DNA of 64,000 nt. Origin: Micractinium sp. NFX-FRZ (lineage: Eukaryota > Chlorophyta > Trebouxiophyceae > Chlorellales > Chlorellaceae). Shown piece by piece: positions 12,365 through 23,943 of this stretch (positions within the stretch are counted from its first letter, which is position 1; each line of letters starts with the position of its first letter). The notes beneath the pieces are model-generated. The model did not search any database. It had not been told where the DNA came from and saw only the letters and a program-made list of their open reading frames with translations. The position numbers and the translations under genes were made by a program. Location of the stretch: contig JAPTJF010000009.1 in assembly GCA_029339195.1 (NCBI GenBank), positions 248,001 through 312,000 on the forward strand, in the 5' to 3' direction.

Positions 12365-13414
12365 GCTCACGCTCCTTCCCTCTGCAGATGCTCCTCAAAA
12401 GCCTATATCTGTGACGGGGGGCCGGACTGGCTGCTGGGGCCCGCTGCGGGTCTACGGAGGACACTTGCGTGGCCCGCGGGTCGTAAACGGCTGAGCTGGG
12501 CTTGAAACGCTGCGCTGGCGTCTGGAACAAGCTCTCAGGCTGCTACCAGGGGCAGCGGCGCGTTCGCATGGAGCCGCTGACATGAGACAGGCACCGGGTG
12601 GAGGGTGAAGCACCCTGCTCGTACTAGCTCAAAAGTTTCCGCTTCCCGCACGACGCTGCCCCTGGGCTCAGATCCTGACAGTCCTGACCCGTTTGGGTCA
12701 ATTACCGTGGCCGGTCGCGCCTGCCAGGACTCGCGGCCCGGGCGGGCAGAACCTCCTCCAGGACTGGGCTGGCGGACCCGCTGGATGGCAGCTGCAGCCC
12801 GGCGGCGGCAACAGGTGCCGCCCTCAAACAGGACACACAGGAAGAGGTGGTGGACGCAAGAGGAACCTTCAGCAGACAAAACGCTGCACACAGAGCGATA
12901 TGCATGCCCTCTGGGGTTTGCAACCTCCCCCCACTGATAGCCAAGATACTGGCACCAACCACCGGGCCCCTCAACCCAGGTGGCCCTTCCAGCCCGCAAC
13001 GCCCAAGCGTCTGGGGTCAAGGAAACGCAGTGTTGTTACAGAGCACTCAGCGTGGCAGATTCCTGTTGTCAAGTATGTATCATGGGCGCCGGGGCAGGCA
13101 AAAAGCCACGGGAATGAAAGGGGCGCGCTGCCCGCCCGCCAAGCGTTGGCAAAATGGGCTGCCGCGCCCCGCCCAGGGGGCGGGGCGGCGGCACAGCACT
13201 CTACGCTGCACGGCTGGGAGCGGGGAGTCCACAACAGCAACAGCACGGGGGAAAACACAGCAGGGGAGAAGCATTACGCAGGTTTGGGTTCGCCCTTGCT
13301 GCTGCCGCCCTCGCGCGCCAGCTTGCAATAGTCCTGAGCGGGCGCGCGGGTGGGCGGCGGGCTGGCAAGGTAAAGCGGCGGGTTTGGTTTCTCAATGGCT
13401 CCTCCTCCTCCTTC
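12365..13414. other. Spacer: gene D promoter and isocitrate lyase 3' UTR
   Basis: No supported coding exon. It contains the 5' flank of gene D (12365 upwards) and the 3' UTR of isocitrate lyase. I see no convincing TATA box near 12400. Confidence 0.5.
13036..13040 (-). terminator. TGTAA polyadenylation signal of isocitrate lyase
   Basis: TTACA on the plus strand, 375 nt after the isocitrate lyase stop codon in the direction of transcription. Confidence 0.5.
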
Positions 13415-16400
13415 TCAGAACTGAGCAGCCTCGGTGGAGCCCTTGAGTGCAGTGGTTGAGGACTGGCCTCCAGACACAATCTCGCTCACTGCAGGTGGCG
13501 GGGGTGAGGGCAGCTGGGACGGGCGACGTCAGGTGGGTTTTGAGTGAGGTGTGGGGGGTACTGAGCCGTGGCGGTGCGCGCTGTGCTGCTCACCCGCAAA
13601 CCCACTGACAAAAGGAAACGAAAAAAAACAAGTTAACAACACGGCCTGCTATCGGATTCGAACAACCGCCTAACAAAAAATCGGGCCGCCCCGGGGGGGG
13701 GGACCACAATACAAAAATCCGGCCGTTAAACTCACCAGCGTCGAAATAGCCCGTCGCAGCCTCGCGTTGGTGACGAATACCTGCGGCGGGGGGGGGGGGG
13801 GGCAGAAACAGGGAGGCTCGTGAGCAGGTGTTGGACGCTTCACTGAGCCCGAGGGCAGGCGTTGACGGCTTTGACCGGCATGTTTGGAAGTGCCACCCCG
13901 ACCCTCCTCCTCCCTCCTCTTCTCGCACTCCCCCTTCCATGCTTCCCCTGTTCCTTGGGGTGGGAGTCCTGTGCCTCTGCTTCTTGATTGCGACCCGGCT
14001 AGGCTAATTTGAAAGGGTGTAGCAAGTGAAACCCACCCCCCCGCCCTTGTACTTGCCCCGCTCCTTTCCTGCTTTGCCTTCGCCTGTGCATGCTTTCATT
14101 TCATTGATATATGCACCCCCGGGACGGTTAAACCGCAGAGCGTGTTGAACCCCAAGTCAAGTCAAGGTGAGCAGATGGCCTCAGTCCGGCAACGAGATAA
14201 AGCTGGCACATCGCGTCAGCGATCCTACGCCCCTGCTGCCCCACAGCATCCCTCGCCCATTCGCCCTCCCAACCGGCGTGGCACAGGCAGGTCAGTTCAC
14301 ACCATTATCCACACACACTCGAACCCCTGCCCTCTCCCTCCCCTCAGCCCCGCCCCCCTCCCCCCAACTTACAGGTGTAGCCGTCCTTCTCGCGCGCAAA
14401 CTCCTTCTGCTGCAGCTCGCTGTAGGCCGCCATGCCACGCTCGCGGTAGCCAGCGGCCAGCTCAAACATGGAGAAGTTGAGGGCGTGATAGCCTGCAGGT
14501 GGAGGGTGAGGATAGCGTAGTGAAGAGAGAGAGAGCGGGGAGCGCGCTCAGCACTGCCCGAGCTGTTGCGCATAGGCCGGGTGCACCGTGCAGGCAGGGC
14601 GGGGCGGGGGATGCAACTTCCAGCAGCTGCGTTGAACGCTGGCAGACGTGGTGTCCTTGCCCCGAACCACCCACAACTGGGCCTGGGCAACCAGCAGGCA
14701 CCACATGAGCGCCATGCCCCACACGGCCGTACCTGCCAGGGTGACAAACTGGAACTTGTAGCCCATCTTGCCCAGCTCCTGCTGGAAGGTGGCGATCTGC
14801 TCCTTGGTCAGGTTCTTCTCCCAGTTGAAGGAGGGGGAGCAGTTGTAGGCCAGCATCTTGCCGGGGAACTTGGCGTGGATGCCCTCTGCGGCGGGGGGGC
14901 GGGGGCGAGGGCGGTGGTGTCAAGGAAGGGGGAGGGAAGGGAGGGGTGTTGGTCGGGAGGGTCCATACAAAGAGGACCAGTGGCTGGCCAATGCAACGCT
15001 GGCGAATCCTGCGTGCCGGGTGTAAGCACCCTCGAGCCTCTGCGGGCGACCACTGGGTGACATTTCTTAGGGAGACGGAGCAGCCCACTCACCCGCAAAC
15101 CTCGCGCACCTCCCATGCTGCCCAAGCAAGCTGAATGACCCCTTGATCAAGCGATCGCCCAAACCCCACGCCCCCACTCACCCGCAAACTCGCGCGCCTC
15201 CTCCATGTCGGGGGTGGAGGTCTCGCACCAGATCAGGTCGGCGTAGGGGGCGTAGGCCAGGCCGCGCGCAATGGCCAGCTGCAGGCGGCACACCAAGGCA
15301 GGGCGGGGGAAGCACAGGGGGTGTGATAATGTGAGGTGGGCAGAGAGGCCCAGGCCAGAGCGCAGGCCAGAGCACGAGCAGCGGCCAGCTGAAAGCTGGG
15401 GGATTGGGGAGAAATCATGCAAGGACGTGAGAACAGGAGGGCGCTTTGGGGTGCATGCGCGTGTGAAGGGGGGCTGCACAGCGCCTGCCTCCTGAACCCT
15501 CTCCACTAGCGGAAAGAGCCCCTCAGGTGTGCGCTTGCCGGTGCATACAAAGTGAGGTCCCTCACCCCACCCACCCCATCCCCATACTCCCCCCCCTAAC
15601 CTTGTGCTCTGCCGCCCCTACACAAACTGGCGCAAGCAGAAGCCCTCCGCGCCCTTTCAACAAGATAAACCCTTTCAAAGCAGCTTGCAGCCGCTGTCTG
15701 CCGGTCCCACCTTGACGCCGCAGTTGACGTAGTAGAAGCCCTCGGGCGTGCGCTTGCCGGTGCAGAAGGGCTTGTCGGCGTCGTCGATGTCCGAAGTGAG
15801 CAGGTTGGCAGAGTGGGCGTCGGTGCGGGCAATCAGCACAGTGGAGGTGCCCGCCACGTCAGCCGCCAGGCGGGCTGCGGCAGGGGTGCGGCGACCAGGA
15901 GGGCAGGGTGAGGGACGCGCAACAGGATGCTGTGGACGGGGGCTCAGGGGGCTAGCACAGAGGCATCCGCCGGTGCTTGGCAGCGCTGTTGAGGCCAGTC
16001 AGGGATACTGTGTGCGAGCACGCTGGCGCCTCCATGCGCACTCGCCCTGCCCACGCCTCCATGCGCCCGCGCTGCCCTGCCCACCACCCCCTGCATGCAT
16101 TCGTACCTGCAATCAGGTTGCGCACCGCCGACTGGGTGGGCACCAGCACCTTGCCTCCCAGGTGCCCGCACTTCTTCTCAGAAGACAGCTGGTCCTCAAA
16201 GTGCACTGCAGGGGGAGGGGAGGCGAGGAGGCGCCACGGGTGGCGTGAACGCGGTGTGGGATGCGGGAAAGGGGGCCAGGGACAGCAGCGAGAAGGGGGG
16301 GGAGAGCGCGGGGGGGCGCGTAGCGTAAGCGGGGTCGGCCGCGGCAGCAGCGGCAGCAGGCGTGCCGGCAGTAGGCAGGCGGCCCTTGGTGACCACCCGC

Positions 16401-18172
16401 GCATATCGTCGGCAGCTTGATACACAAGCCGCGGAGCAAGGCGGAGCAAAGCGGGCAAGCGGGGGAAGGCGGGGCAGAGCGGAGCGGCTCAGAGCGGGGC
16501 AGGGCGGAGCGGGGCAGGGCAGGGCGCGGCAGGGCAGGGCACTGGGCACTCACCGCCAGCGGCTCCCGACTCGATCAGGTGCTTGGTGAGCTCGTAAGCG
16601 TTCAGGGGGCCGCCAAAGCCGGCCTCTGCAGGCAGGCAGGCAGGCGGGGAGCAGAGCAGCAGGCGGTGTGGGGTGGGTGGGGTTGGAGGCTGGGAGGGCT
16701 GGGGTCAAAGGCTGACTTCGTGCACAGGGCAGAAGCAGACGCGCCAGCGGGAGCAGGGTGCACCTTGCACGGCAGCACAGTTGCGCTGCTTGTTGAGGAC
16801 ACAGCGCGGGCGCCGGGTAAGACGCGGTTGCAGGCAGTCGGTGATTCTAGCACAAGCTGCCTTCCCCAGCACCCTCGACAGCACTCGAAGCAAAGAAAGG
16901 GGCGCACCTGCGTCGGCCACGATGGGCAGGAAGTAGTCGCGGGTGACCTTGCCCTCGGCGTACTCGATCTGGTCGGCGCGCTGCAGGGCCTGCAGACAGG
17001 AGACAGATTCAAGCAAGAAAGGAGGGAGCAAATCGTTGGTGAGTACAAGGCAGGGGCGGGGTCGGGGGGATTGCCCATCCCAGGAGTGCCAACACTTAAA
17101 GAGCACAGCCAACGCACCACCCAGGGCGCAGCACGCACAAGCCCCCTCTGCGCACGTTCTTATGATGCGCTTGCCCTGGACCCCACCCCCACGAGAGCAC
17201 CCCACCTGTTGAAAACGCAAAACCCGACCAAAGCCACCACAGCAAGGGACAGCACAGCACAGCACAACACAGCACAGCACAGCACAAGCCCCCTCTGCTC
17301 ACATTGTTGATGCGCTTGACCAGGACGGGCACGGAGTTGACGGGGTAGAGGGACTGGTCGGGGTAGGTGGCGCCCGCCGTGTTGTTCTCAGCAGCCACCT
17401 GCGTGGGGTTCAAGGGATGGGGCACCCAGGGCGGGGGGAGAGGGTGGAGGTGGGGCGGCGCCAGGGAAGGGGGAGGTTGGCTGGGGGGGATGGATCAAGG
17501 TGCAAGGCGGGTGCCCGGTTGGAGGTTTGCGACACGATTGCATGCATGCATGCATGCAGACCACTGAGCGCGCGTGGCAGGTGCCAGTGGGGGGTGGGCG
17601 AGGGGGAAAAGACAACCTGAGCCGTGCCCTCAATCTAACCAGGTGCTCAGGTGCGCACCTGCCAGCCGGACAGGTAGATCGCCTTCAGGCCCGCCTTGGC
17701 CATCTGGACGGCCTGCACTCAGCAGGCAAGACACAGGCGGGGAGAGCGGGTGATATGAGTGGCATGCCAGGCAGTAGACTGGGGCAGGCGGGTGCAGGGG
17801 TAACTGGCACAACCGCGGCGCATGAGGAGAGGGCAGGGCAGCTGAGGGTATTGCCACAAAGTTCCGCCCCCACAAGCTCACCCGAGCCCGCTTCGCCCGC
17901 ATTCTAAAAAAAGCAGACCAGCGCAGCCCCCTCCCCAAACCCGCCACGCCCCCCGCCCAGGCGTGCCCACCCACCTGGTTGCCGGACAGCGCGCCCAGGG
18001 CGTGCACATAGGGCTCGCTCTTCAGGAGCTCCCACAGCTTGTCGGCACCCCGCTGTGCCAGGGTCTGCTCCACCTTGACCGACCCCCGCAGACGTTGCAC
18101 ATCCTGCTCCGTGTAGGCGCGGGTGATGCCGTCGAAGCGGCCAGAGGCAGCCTTGATGTCCATGAACGCCAT
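13415..18172 (-). CDS. ICL: Isocitrate lyase, short (417-aa) type
   Basis: Exons: 18172..17975, 17712..17659, 17398..17303, 16989..16908, 16625..16554, 16205..16107, 15874..15711, 15278..15182, 14885..14733, 14492..14373, 13780..13736, 13488..13415; 417 aa with all phases consistent. It cleaves isocitrate to glyoxylate and succinate, the first committed step of the glyoxylate cycle. The signature KKCGHL (residues 178-183, catalytic Cys about 180) is intact, as are [25 protein letters not shown] and [10 protein letters not shown]. The C terminus GSTEAAQF lacks a PTS1 tripeptide, and no signal or transit peptide precedes [13 protein letters not shown], which fits the cytosolic location reported for the Chlamydomonas enzyme. 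The length matches the short algal/bacterial form, without the roughly 100-residue insertion of plant and fungal enzymes. The next gene upstream is the succinate/fumarate carrier on the same strand, a functional match. Expression on acetate or in darkness is expected from the family; no regulatory element was identified. Confidence 0.97.
13788..13802 (+). repeat. Homopolymer G run (C run on the coding strand) beside an acceptor
   Basis: Fifteen consecutive G on the plus strand. On the coding strand this is a C tract just upstream of the acceptor of isocitrate lyase exon 13780..13736, where it may act as the pyrimidine tract. It is also a likely site of sequencing or assembly error. Confidence 0.6.
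17539..17559 (+). repeat. TGCA repeat in an isocitrate lyase intron
   Basis: A run of five TGCA units, self-complementary, inside the intron between exons 17712..17659 and 17398..17303. Confidence 0.6.
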
Positions 18173-19630
18173 GCTTGGTGGGTGCTGCTGGAGGGGAGGG
18201 AGGGGAGAGAGGGGGGCGGTTTGGGTTGGGTTGGAGGGTGGACGGCAGGGCGAGCGGCGGCGGCCAGGCGACGGGTGTGGCCAACCCAGGCGCGGCAGCG
18301 CGGGGACCGCGGCTCTGAAGTTAGCAGGCTGTGTTAGCATGGTCAGGGAAGGCACCGAGGTGTCGGTGGCGAGAACCCGCAAGTCATTCAGTCATCCGTC
18401 GGAGCGCCGCCCTTGGAGGGCCAGCCGCGCCGTGGCTGGCTTGCGCGGCAACCACATGCCACATGCAATTCCTATTACAGCCAGCGGGAAGGCCAACAAG
18501 TTAGGGTCGGCAACGCTCACTTGCTGCTGTCGGGGAGGGGGGAGTGGCCGCTGTAGGTCTCGGAACCGCAGGTAAAAGAGCTTCCTGTGTGTGATCAATG
18601 CAACTCAGGTCGAGACAGCGATAATTGCGTGAACCTGGAGCAGTAAAGGTCCCGCCCCGCTTGCGGAGGGGTTTTGCAACCGCGCATCTGACTAATGGCA
18701 GAAGGGAGATCCTGCGGGGGTTGCGATTGTCCTCTGTCCCTTCTGCCTGCCTGCCTGCCGCTGCCGCTGCCTGCCGCCTGCTGCTTGCACCAGCTGCCTG
18801 CAGCCTAGCACTGCCGCCCCACCAGCCACCCCTGAGCTCCCCTGCCCTGTTTTCCGCCCCACACACCCTAACACGTATATGATTATGCCTCACATCCTCC
18901 TTCAAGTAATTCTGCTCTGCCTGGCAGTATTGAAATGCCTGCATAGTTGAATTGACACATGGCGGCGGCAGCACCGTCGACAGGCTGCACAAGTGAAGTC
19001 GTCCAAAGGCCACGTGCCTTGAAGTGCGCTGGCAGGGGGTAGGGTGAGGCGCCATGGGGCGGTGCTTGCCCTTGCAGAGTGTGCGCACAAAGTCGGTGCC
19101 CCAACTGCTGGTGCACTGTCTGGCTGCTTCCTTGCTCATGTAAGGCAGTCATCCCTTGAGACCAGAGCGGCTCTGGCTCTGGCTAGCTAGCCTCCACCAG
19201 TGGGTCCACTATTTACAATCGCAAATCGCAAAATGCGGCGCCGCGTGGCATCCGCACGATGCGCGGCGTGCGGGCCGGGGGAGGCCCGCCGTGTTTGGTG
19301 AGATTCATTCATTCATGGGGTGGGCAAAAATGAAAGGCGAGGCCTGGGAAAATTGGGGAGAAGGGGAGTAGAGACGCAGGCAGCAGCGGCGGGCCAGCGC
19401 CGCGCCAGGTGGCCAAGGGGAAGCAGTGCAGGGCAATGGGGAACGAATGATGAAGCAAATGGGGGGCACGCTACGGTACTGTGTGACTCAACATGGGACA
19501 ACTCTCCAGCGTGGGGCTCGCGGGCAGGGCAAAGCAGGCAGCCTTGGGCGGGGACGAAGGGATCAACCCTTTGTTGAGGCCCCAGGACAGCTGGGATGGC
19601 AAGACAGGCCGCCGGTACTCTCAAGACTGG
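18173..19630. other. Isocitrate lyase 5' flank and SFC1 3' UTR
   Basis: No coding exon could be supported here. The sequence just upstream of the isocitrate lyase ATG is presumed 5' UTR and promoter. The SFC1 3' UTR runs from 19630 down to the TTACA at 19213-19217, so about 1 kb separates the two transcripts. Confidence 0.5.
19213..19217 (-). terminator. TGTAA polyadenylation signal of SFC1
   Basis: TTACA on the plus strand, about 415 nt after the stop codon of the carrier gene. Confidence 0.5.
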
Positions 19631-22610
19631 TCACGCCACCTCCATCCGGCGCTTCTGCTCGAGGTAGCCAGTAATCTGGTCGGACACCGACCACACAATG
19701 GCCTGGCCGGGGGGCGTGCGCGCCAGGCGCGGGACGAGGCCCTTCCACAGCGCAGCCATGCCTGCGGGGCAGGACGAGGGGGCGCAGAGCAGGGGAGGGC
19801 AGGGTGAGGGGGCGGAGTTCACTCGGCACGGCCGTCGCAAGGGCAACAGCCGAGTGCATCCAGCCTTGCTCGGCACCGCCAACCTCCACCCCAGCCAGCC
19901 ACTCCAGCCGCCACCAAGAAAGGCGCAGCACTCTCAAACCCACCCTCGGTTTTGGCGATGGAGGTGAGGCAGTGGAAGAAGCCGGTGTACTGCGGGCCGC
20001 CCCTGTTTGCTGCCTGCCTGCAGGGCGTGAGGTTGGGGGCGGACAGAGAAGGCGCAGCAGGGATCAACGCACGCAAAGCGTCCACAGCAGCGAGTGCCCA
20101 GGCGGTGCGAGCATGCACGCATTGTGAGGTGTGTGCCCTTACGCTGCACACCTGTGCTATCTGGGTCCCCAAACAGGGTCAGCCGCTGCCGCCCTGGCTT
20201 ATATGCGTGTGCCCCTCCCGTCTCCCGCCTGACCCTCGCATGCGCGCCTCTGCCCTCCCCTTCCTTCCCAACTCACATGCGCGTCTTGACGACATCAAAC
20301 GGGTTGTTCAGGGTGGGCCCGATACAGGCCGCCACAAAGCCCGAGGAAGCCGACTGCGCCGGCGACAGCACCTTGCCATCGCCCTCCTGCAGCCCAAGAC
20401 CAGCCCAGCGGGAGGGACTCGTGAGTACCGCTGCGGTGCATGCAAGCGGGAGCCGCTGGCAAGGCAATACTGCCGACTGAAACCCAAGCTTGCCGCCTGT
20501 CAGGTAACTGCGCCCCAACAGCAGTACAGCAGCAGCAGCACAGCAGAGCGCAAGTACTCACGTGCTTGTCAAAGAAGATGCCGTCGCACAGCGCCTTGCC
20601 CCAGAAGAGCGACATCTGGTTGCTGCCCTGGCGGATGGTGGTGGCCGTGGCGCCGCTCCACAGCTTCATCACGCCCTCCTCCCGCGCCACCGTCATGGCC
20701 GTGTGGATGGGGCCCTGCAGGAGGGAGAGTGAAGGGGGCAGTGGGGGCGGAGGGGATGAGCAGGCGGGGGTAAGCATCGCCCCCGGACGGCTCACTCTGT
20801 GTTGCTGCCGCATGCCCCACCTCTTGCACAGCAGTCCCCCGCTCTCCACCCCTCAACCCCATGCCTTCACCTCCCGTTCACCTCCCGACCCGCCCAATCC
20901 CGTTGTGGTTTCCTAGCTTCAAAGCAGGCTCACCCCCTTCTTTAGAAAGCAAGCTCACCCGGTACTTGAGCAGCGCCTTGTCCGTCCCCTTCTGCTGCTG
21001 CAGCCGCGTCTTGACCACCTCAAACGGCGTCACGATGAGCAGCGCCTCGCTCACGCCCGCGCCCAGCCCCGCGCCCAGCCGCGCCCCCTGGCTCAGCTTG
21101 CCGTCCTGCAAATGAAGGGGCGGCGGTGGCGGGGGAAGAACGGGTGGGTTCTGGGTGGGTGGAGAGAGGTTGGGTGCATGAGCAGGCGGGGAGTGGCAGG
21201 CCCTGGCACGCGTGCCCGCCGCGCCCGCATGCCCACAGACAATTCCAAACGCAAGCACTCAGCGCCGACCAGCCCTCCGGTGCCCGGCCGCACTGTGGTG
21301 CCACCAGTGTGGCGCCATGCTGTGCCCATGCTGTGCCCACCTTGTCGCGCATGAGTTCAAGGAAGAAAGCGTTGCTGCCCATGCGCAGCGCATACTTGAG
21401 GGTGAGCTGCCCAACAAAAGGAGTCAGCCCCTTCCACAGGGATTTGACGCCCTCCTCCTTTGCAATGGTGCGCCCGCAGTGCACCATGCCTGGTGGGCAG
21501 GGGGCGAGGGGGGAGCAGGGGTGTGAGCAGGGCGGGGTGGGCTGTGGGGAGGGCGGGGGGAAAGTGGTGGCGGCAGTGGGCCTTGCCTAGGTTGAGAAAG
21601 GGGCGCATGTGGGGGTAAACGAAGGGGGAGAGGGCGCCAGAGGCAGGCGTAAGAAGGGAGGCAGGCTGATGAGGCAGATACCGGCGGGTGGGCGGCGGGC
21701 TAAGGCCGCCGCCCCAGCCTGCCCACCCCATGTCCACCTCACCCGCAGGAGCCACGCCCGCAAACCAGCCAGGCGCGCCCCCTGCCCCACCCGCGCCGTC
21801 GCCCTCGCCCTCGCCCTCGCCCTGCCCAGCCGCCGCTGTACTGCCCCGCCCCGCCAGCTCACCCTTGTAGTGCCCAGAGTGGTCCAGCTGCAGCCGCGTC
21901 TTCATCACATCAATCGGCTGCAGCATGCACGCCTCCACCACGCCGCCAAGGGAGCCGGCCACCGCCTTGACCGTGGGGCTGACCTGCGGGTGGGCAGCGG
22001 AAGGGCGGGGGCAGCGGCAGCGAGGGTGGTTGAGAAGGCCGGGGGAGGGTGCGGTGGGGGCGGGGGGCCGCAGGCAAAGGGGTAACCTTTCGGAAAGGGG
22101 GCGGTTCCAGGGCGCAGAGGAAGGGCGGGGGTGGGAGATGCTTGTGGGGGCAAGGGGAGGTGGGGGGAAAGCGTTGGGTTTGGGTGGAAGGTGACGTGGC
22201 GTTGGGGCTGTGGGTGCCACACACATGAAGGGGGGCGCGGGACGAGGGGCTGTGGGCGCGTGCGGAGAGGCAAGGAGAGGCACGAGGGGCGGCTTTCGTG
22301 AGTCATGACGGGTTGAGTGATGTGCGCGCCTGCAGACCCCAGGCGGGTGCAGGCCGCACCCGGGGCCTCTGCCCCCACGCTGCACACCACACCACAAGCC
22401 CGGGCACACACAACTTGAGCGCTCGCCGCCTCCCTGCCCGGCGCGCCACTGCTGCCTCCCAGCACGTCCTTCCGCCATGGCGGAGTGTGCCCGCTGCCTG
22501 GACCCTCCTGCCTCCCCTCCCCTCCCCTCCCTGTAACCCAACCCTCCCTGGCTTACCGTCACAATCTTCACATTCTGATCCCCGCTGTTAGATGTCTTCA
22601 CGCTCGCCAT
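19631..22610 (-). CDS. SFC1: Mitochondrial succinate/fumarate carrier
   Basis: Exons: 22610..22557, 21983..21863, 21489..21341, 21105..20959, 20714..20562, 20386..20277, 20017..19944, 19761..19631; 312 aa. This is a six-helix mitochondrial carrier (SLC25 family) with three repeats, each showing the Px[DE]xx[KR] signature: PIDVMKTR (residues about 41-48), PFEVVKTR and PFDVVKTR. The opening AVAGSLGGVVEACMLQPIDV, the central LWKGLTPF and LTLKYALRMGSNA, and the late PRLARTPPGQAIVWSVSDQ closely resemble plant and yeast succinate-fumarate carriers (At5g01340; yeast Sfc1/Acr1) rather than citrate or dicarboxylate carriers. In yeast the carrier brings glyoxylate-cycle succinate into mitochondria in exchange for fumarate. 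It ends about 1.5 kb upstream of isocitrate lyase, on the same strand. Substrate is inferred from family resemblance. The first exon is short (18 codons) and not conserved, so the start is slightly less certain. Confidence 0.93.
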
Positions 22611-23943
22611 GCTGCCTGCCTGCCGTGCTGCTGCTGGCCCGCTGGCTGCTTCGGTTTCAGTCTACTGGCACCCGCCTTGCTGCACTGGCCGACTTGGTGC
22701 GTCTTGCCGGGCGCGCTGAGCTGCTGTAGACCAGTCGTGAGAGGGAATGCCTGGCAGCGCGGTTGGCTTCAAGCCTGCATGGTGTACACGCCCAGGAGTG
22801 CAGGCACGTCAGTTAGGGGCTCAAGGGGATGGTGGGCACCCGCTGCCGCTGCCGACCGGCGGCACTCTGGTGGCTGCCAGCGGGCGGCGGCGGTGGCTGG
22901 CTGGGCGTTGGTTTTGCGGCAGAGCCACGCTGCCTGCGGCAGACCTACAGCTGCTCAACACCCATATACGGCGACAGGGAGGGCTGCAGCGGTGTCGGGA
23001 GGCTGCGCCGCGCCTTTGGCAAATGCAGTCGTCAACCCAAACACCCAAGGACCCCACATTAGGGCGCAACATTCATCTACTCAATGTAATTACAACAGCA
23101 GTGCGCCAGAGCACAGAGCGGCCTCGGCCCCTATAAATTTGGATGTTAGTCATGTGCAGCGGACGGTGTGCTCACCTTGAGACGGCTGGGCAGGCGAGTC
23201 AGTCCCGACAGACTACAAGGGGGCTGTGCAGCGAAGGCGGTTGAAGCGAGGGGCACGAGGAGTAAGGGACGGGTTGTGTGCTTGCACAGCAAGCGAAGCA
23301 GATGAGTGGACTTCATGATGAATCGGGGATGACACCGCGGTAGCAGCGCCCGCAAATCAGGGCGAACGAGACTTTGCCGGGACTGCAGCCATGCGGAACT
23401 CGCTTACTTGCCGCCCAATGTAGCTGCTCTGGGCACTGCCCGGCAGGCCGCCGCCGCTGCCCGCTACTCTGCCTGCGACGAGGCTGTCCACTTTATGCCA
23501 GTTTTCAGTGTCGAGAGACGGATCTGAATCGACGTATGGATACAGGCGAGGCGGTTTCATCGACTGGCGCCTTGCCGTGTGCAGATGCGTGCAGCACAGA
23601 CAGGTTCGGCCGGCACACCCGGCGGCACGCACCGGCAGCGGCGGCATGAATTCCCAGCCCTGCATTTCGCCACTGACACGTATAAGGGAGTTATACAGGC
23701 TGCATGTTGTGGATTCAAGCTATACAGGAAGACTGCTTTTGTGCACAGCTGAGCAAAGGCTGCCCTGGGTGACGCATGCCGTGTCACATCTGCGTGGCGG
23801 CGGGCGCTTTGGGCGCTGGGTACCGCAGGCCCTCCAAGAGCGGGTCAGCACCGCCGCGCCTGGCATTCCACTCGATTTGTGCGGCCGCTCGGACGTCCGG
23901 CGCCCCTCGGCACTGCCGTTCCTCCCGCAAAGCCCTTATCGAG
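22611..23943. other. Divergent intergenic region between SFC1 and the CRAL-TRIO gene
   Basis: This 1.3-kb stretch separates two divergently transcribed genes and should hold both promoters. A TATAAAT motif lies at 23132-23138 (plus strand), some 800 nt before the CRAL-TRIO ATG. A minus-strand open frame at 23665-23357 is listed separately. Nothing else is recognisable. Confidence 0.5.
23357..23665 (-). CDS. Possible small orphan protein (uncertain)
   Basis: A 102-codon frame, or about 66 codons from an internal ATG (MKPPRLYPYVDSDPSLD...), whose composition is less repetitive than the shadow frames around it. It contains aromatic, acidic and polar stretches (NWHKVDSLVAG, SSYIGRQVSEF). No family was recognised, and it sits between two divergent promoters. 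It could be a real small gene, an exon, or chance. Confidence 0.18.
   Translation of the reverse strand: MQGWEFMPPLPVRAAGCAGRTCLCCTHLHTARRQSMKPPRLYPYVDSDPSLDTENWHKVDSLVAGRVAGSGGGLPGSAQSSYIGRQVSEFRMAAVPAKSRSP

Noticed and set aside
13640..13670. GTTCGAATCC-like motif (minus strand) resembling a tRNA T-arm
   Set aside because: The flanking bases do not form a T stem, no acceptor, D or anticodon arms are present, and the motif lies inside an isocitrate lyase intron.
21357..22610. 417-codon minus-strand frame starting at the SFC1 ATG
   Set aside because: It reads through SFC1 introns. Only its first 54 nt and the short segments matching carrier exons are coding.
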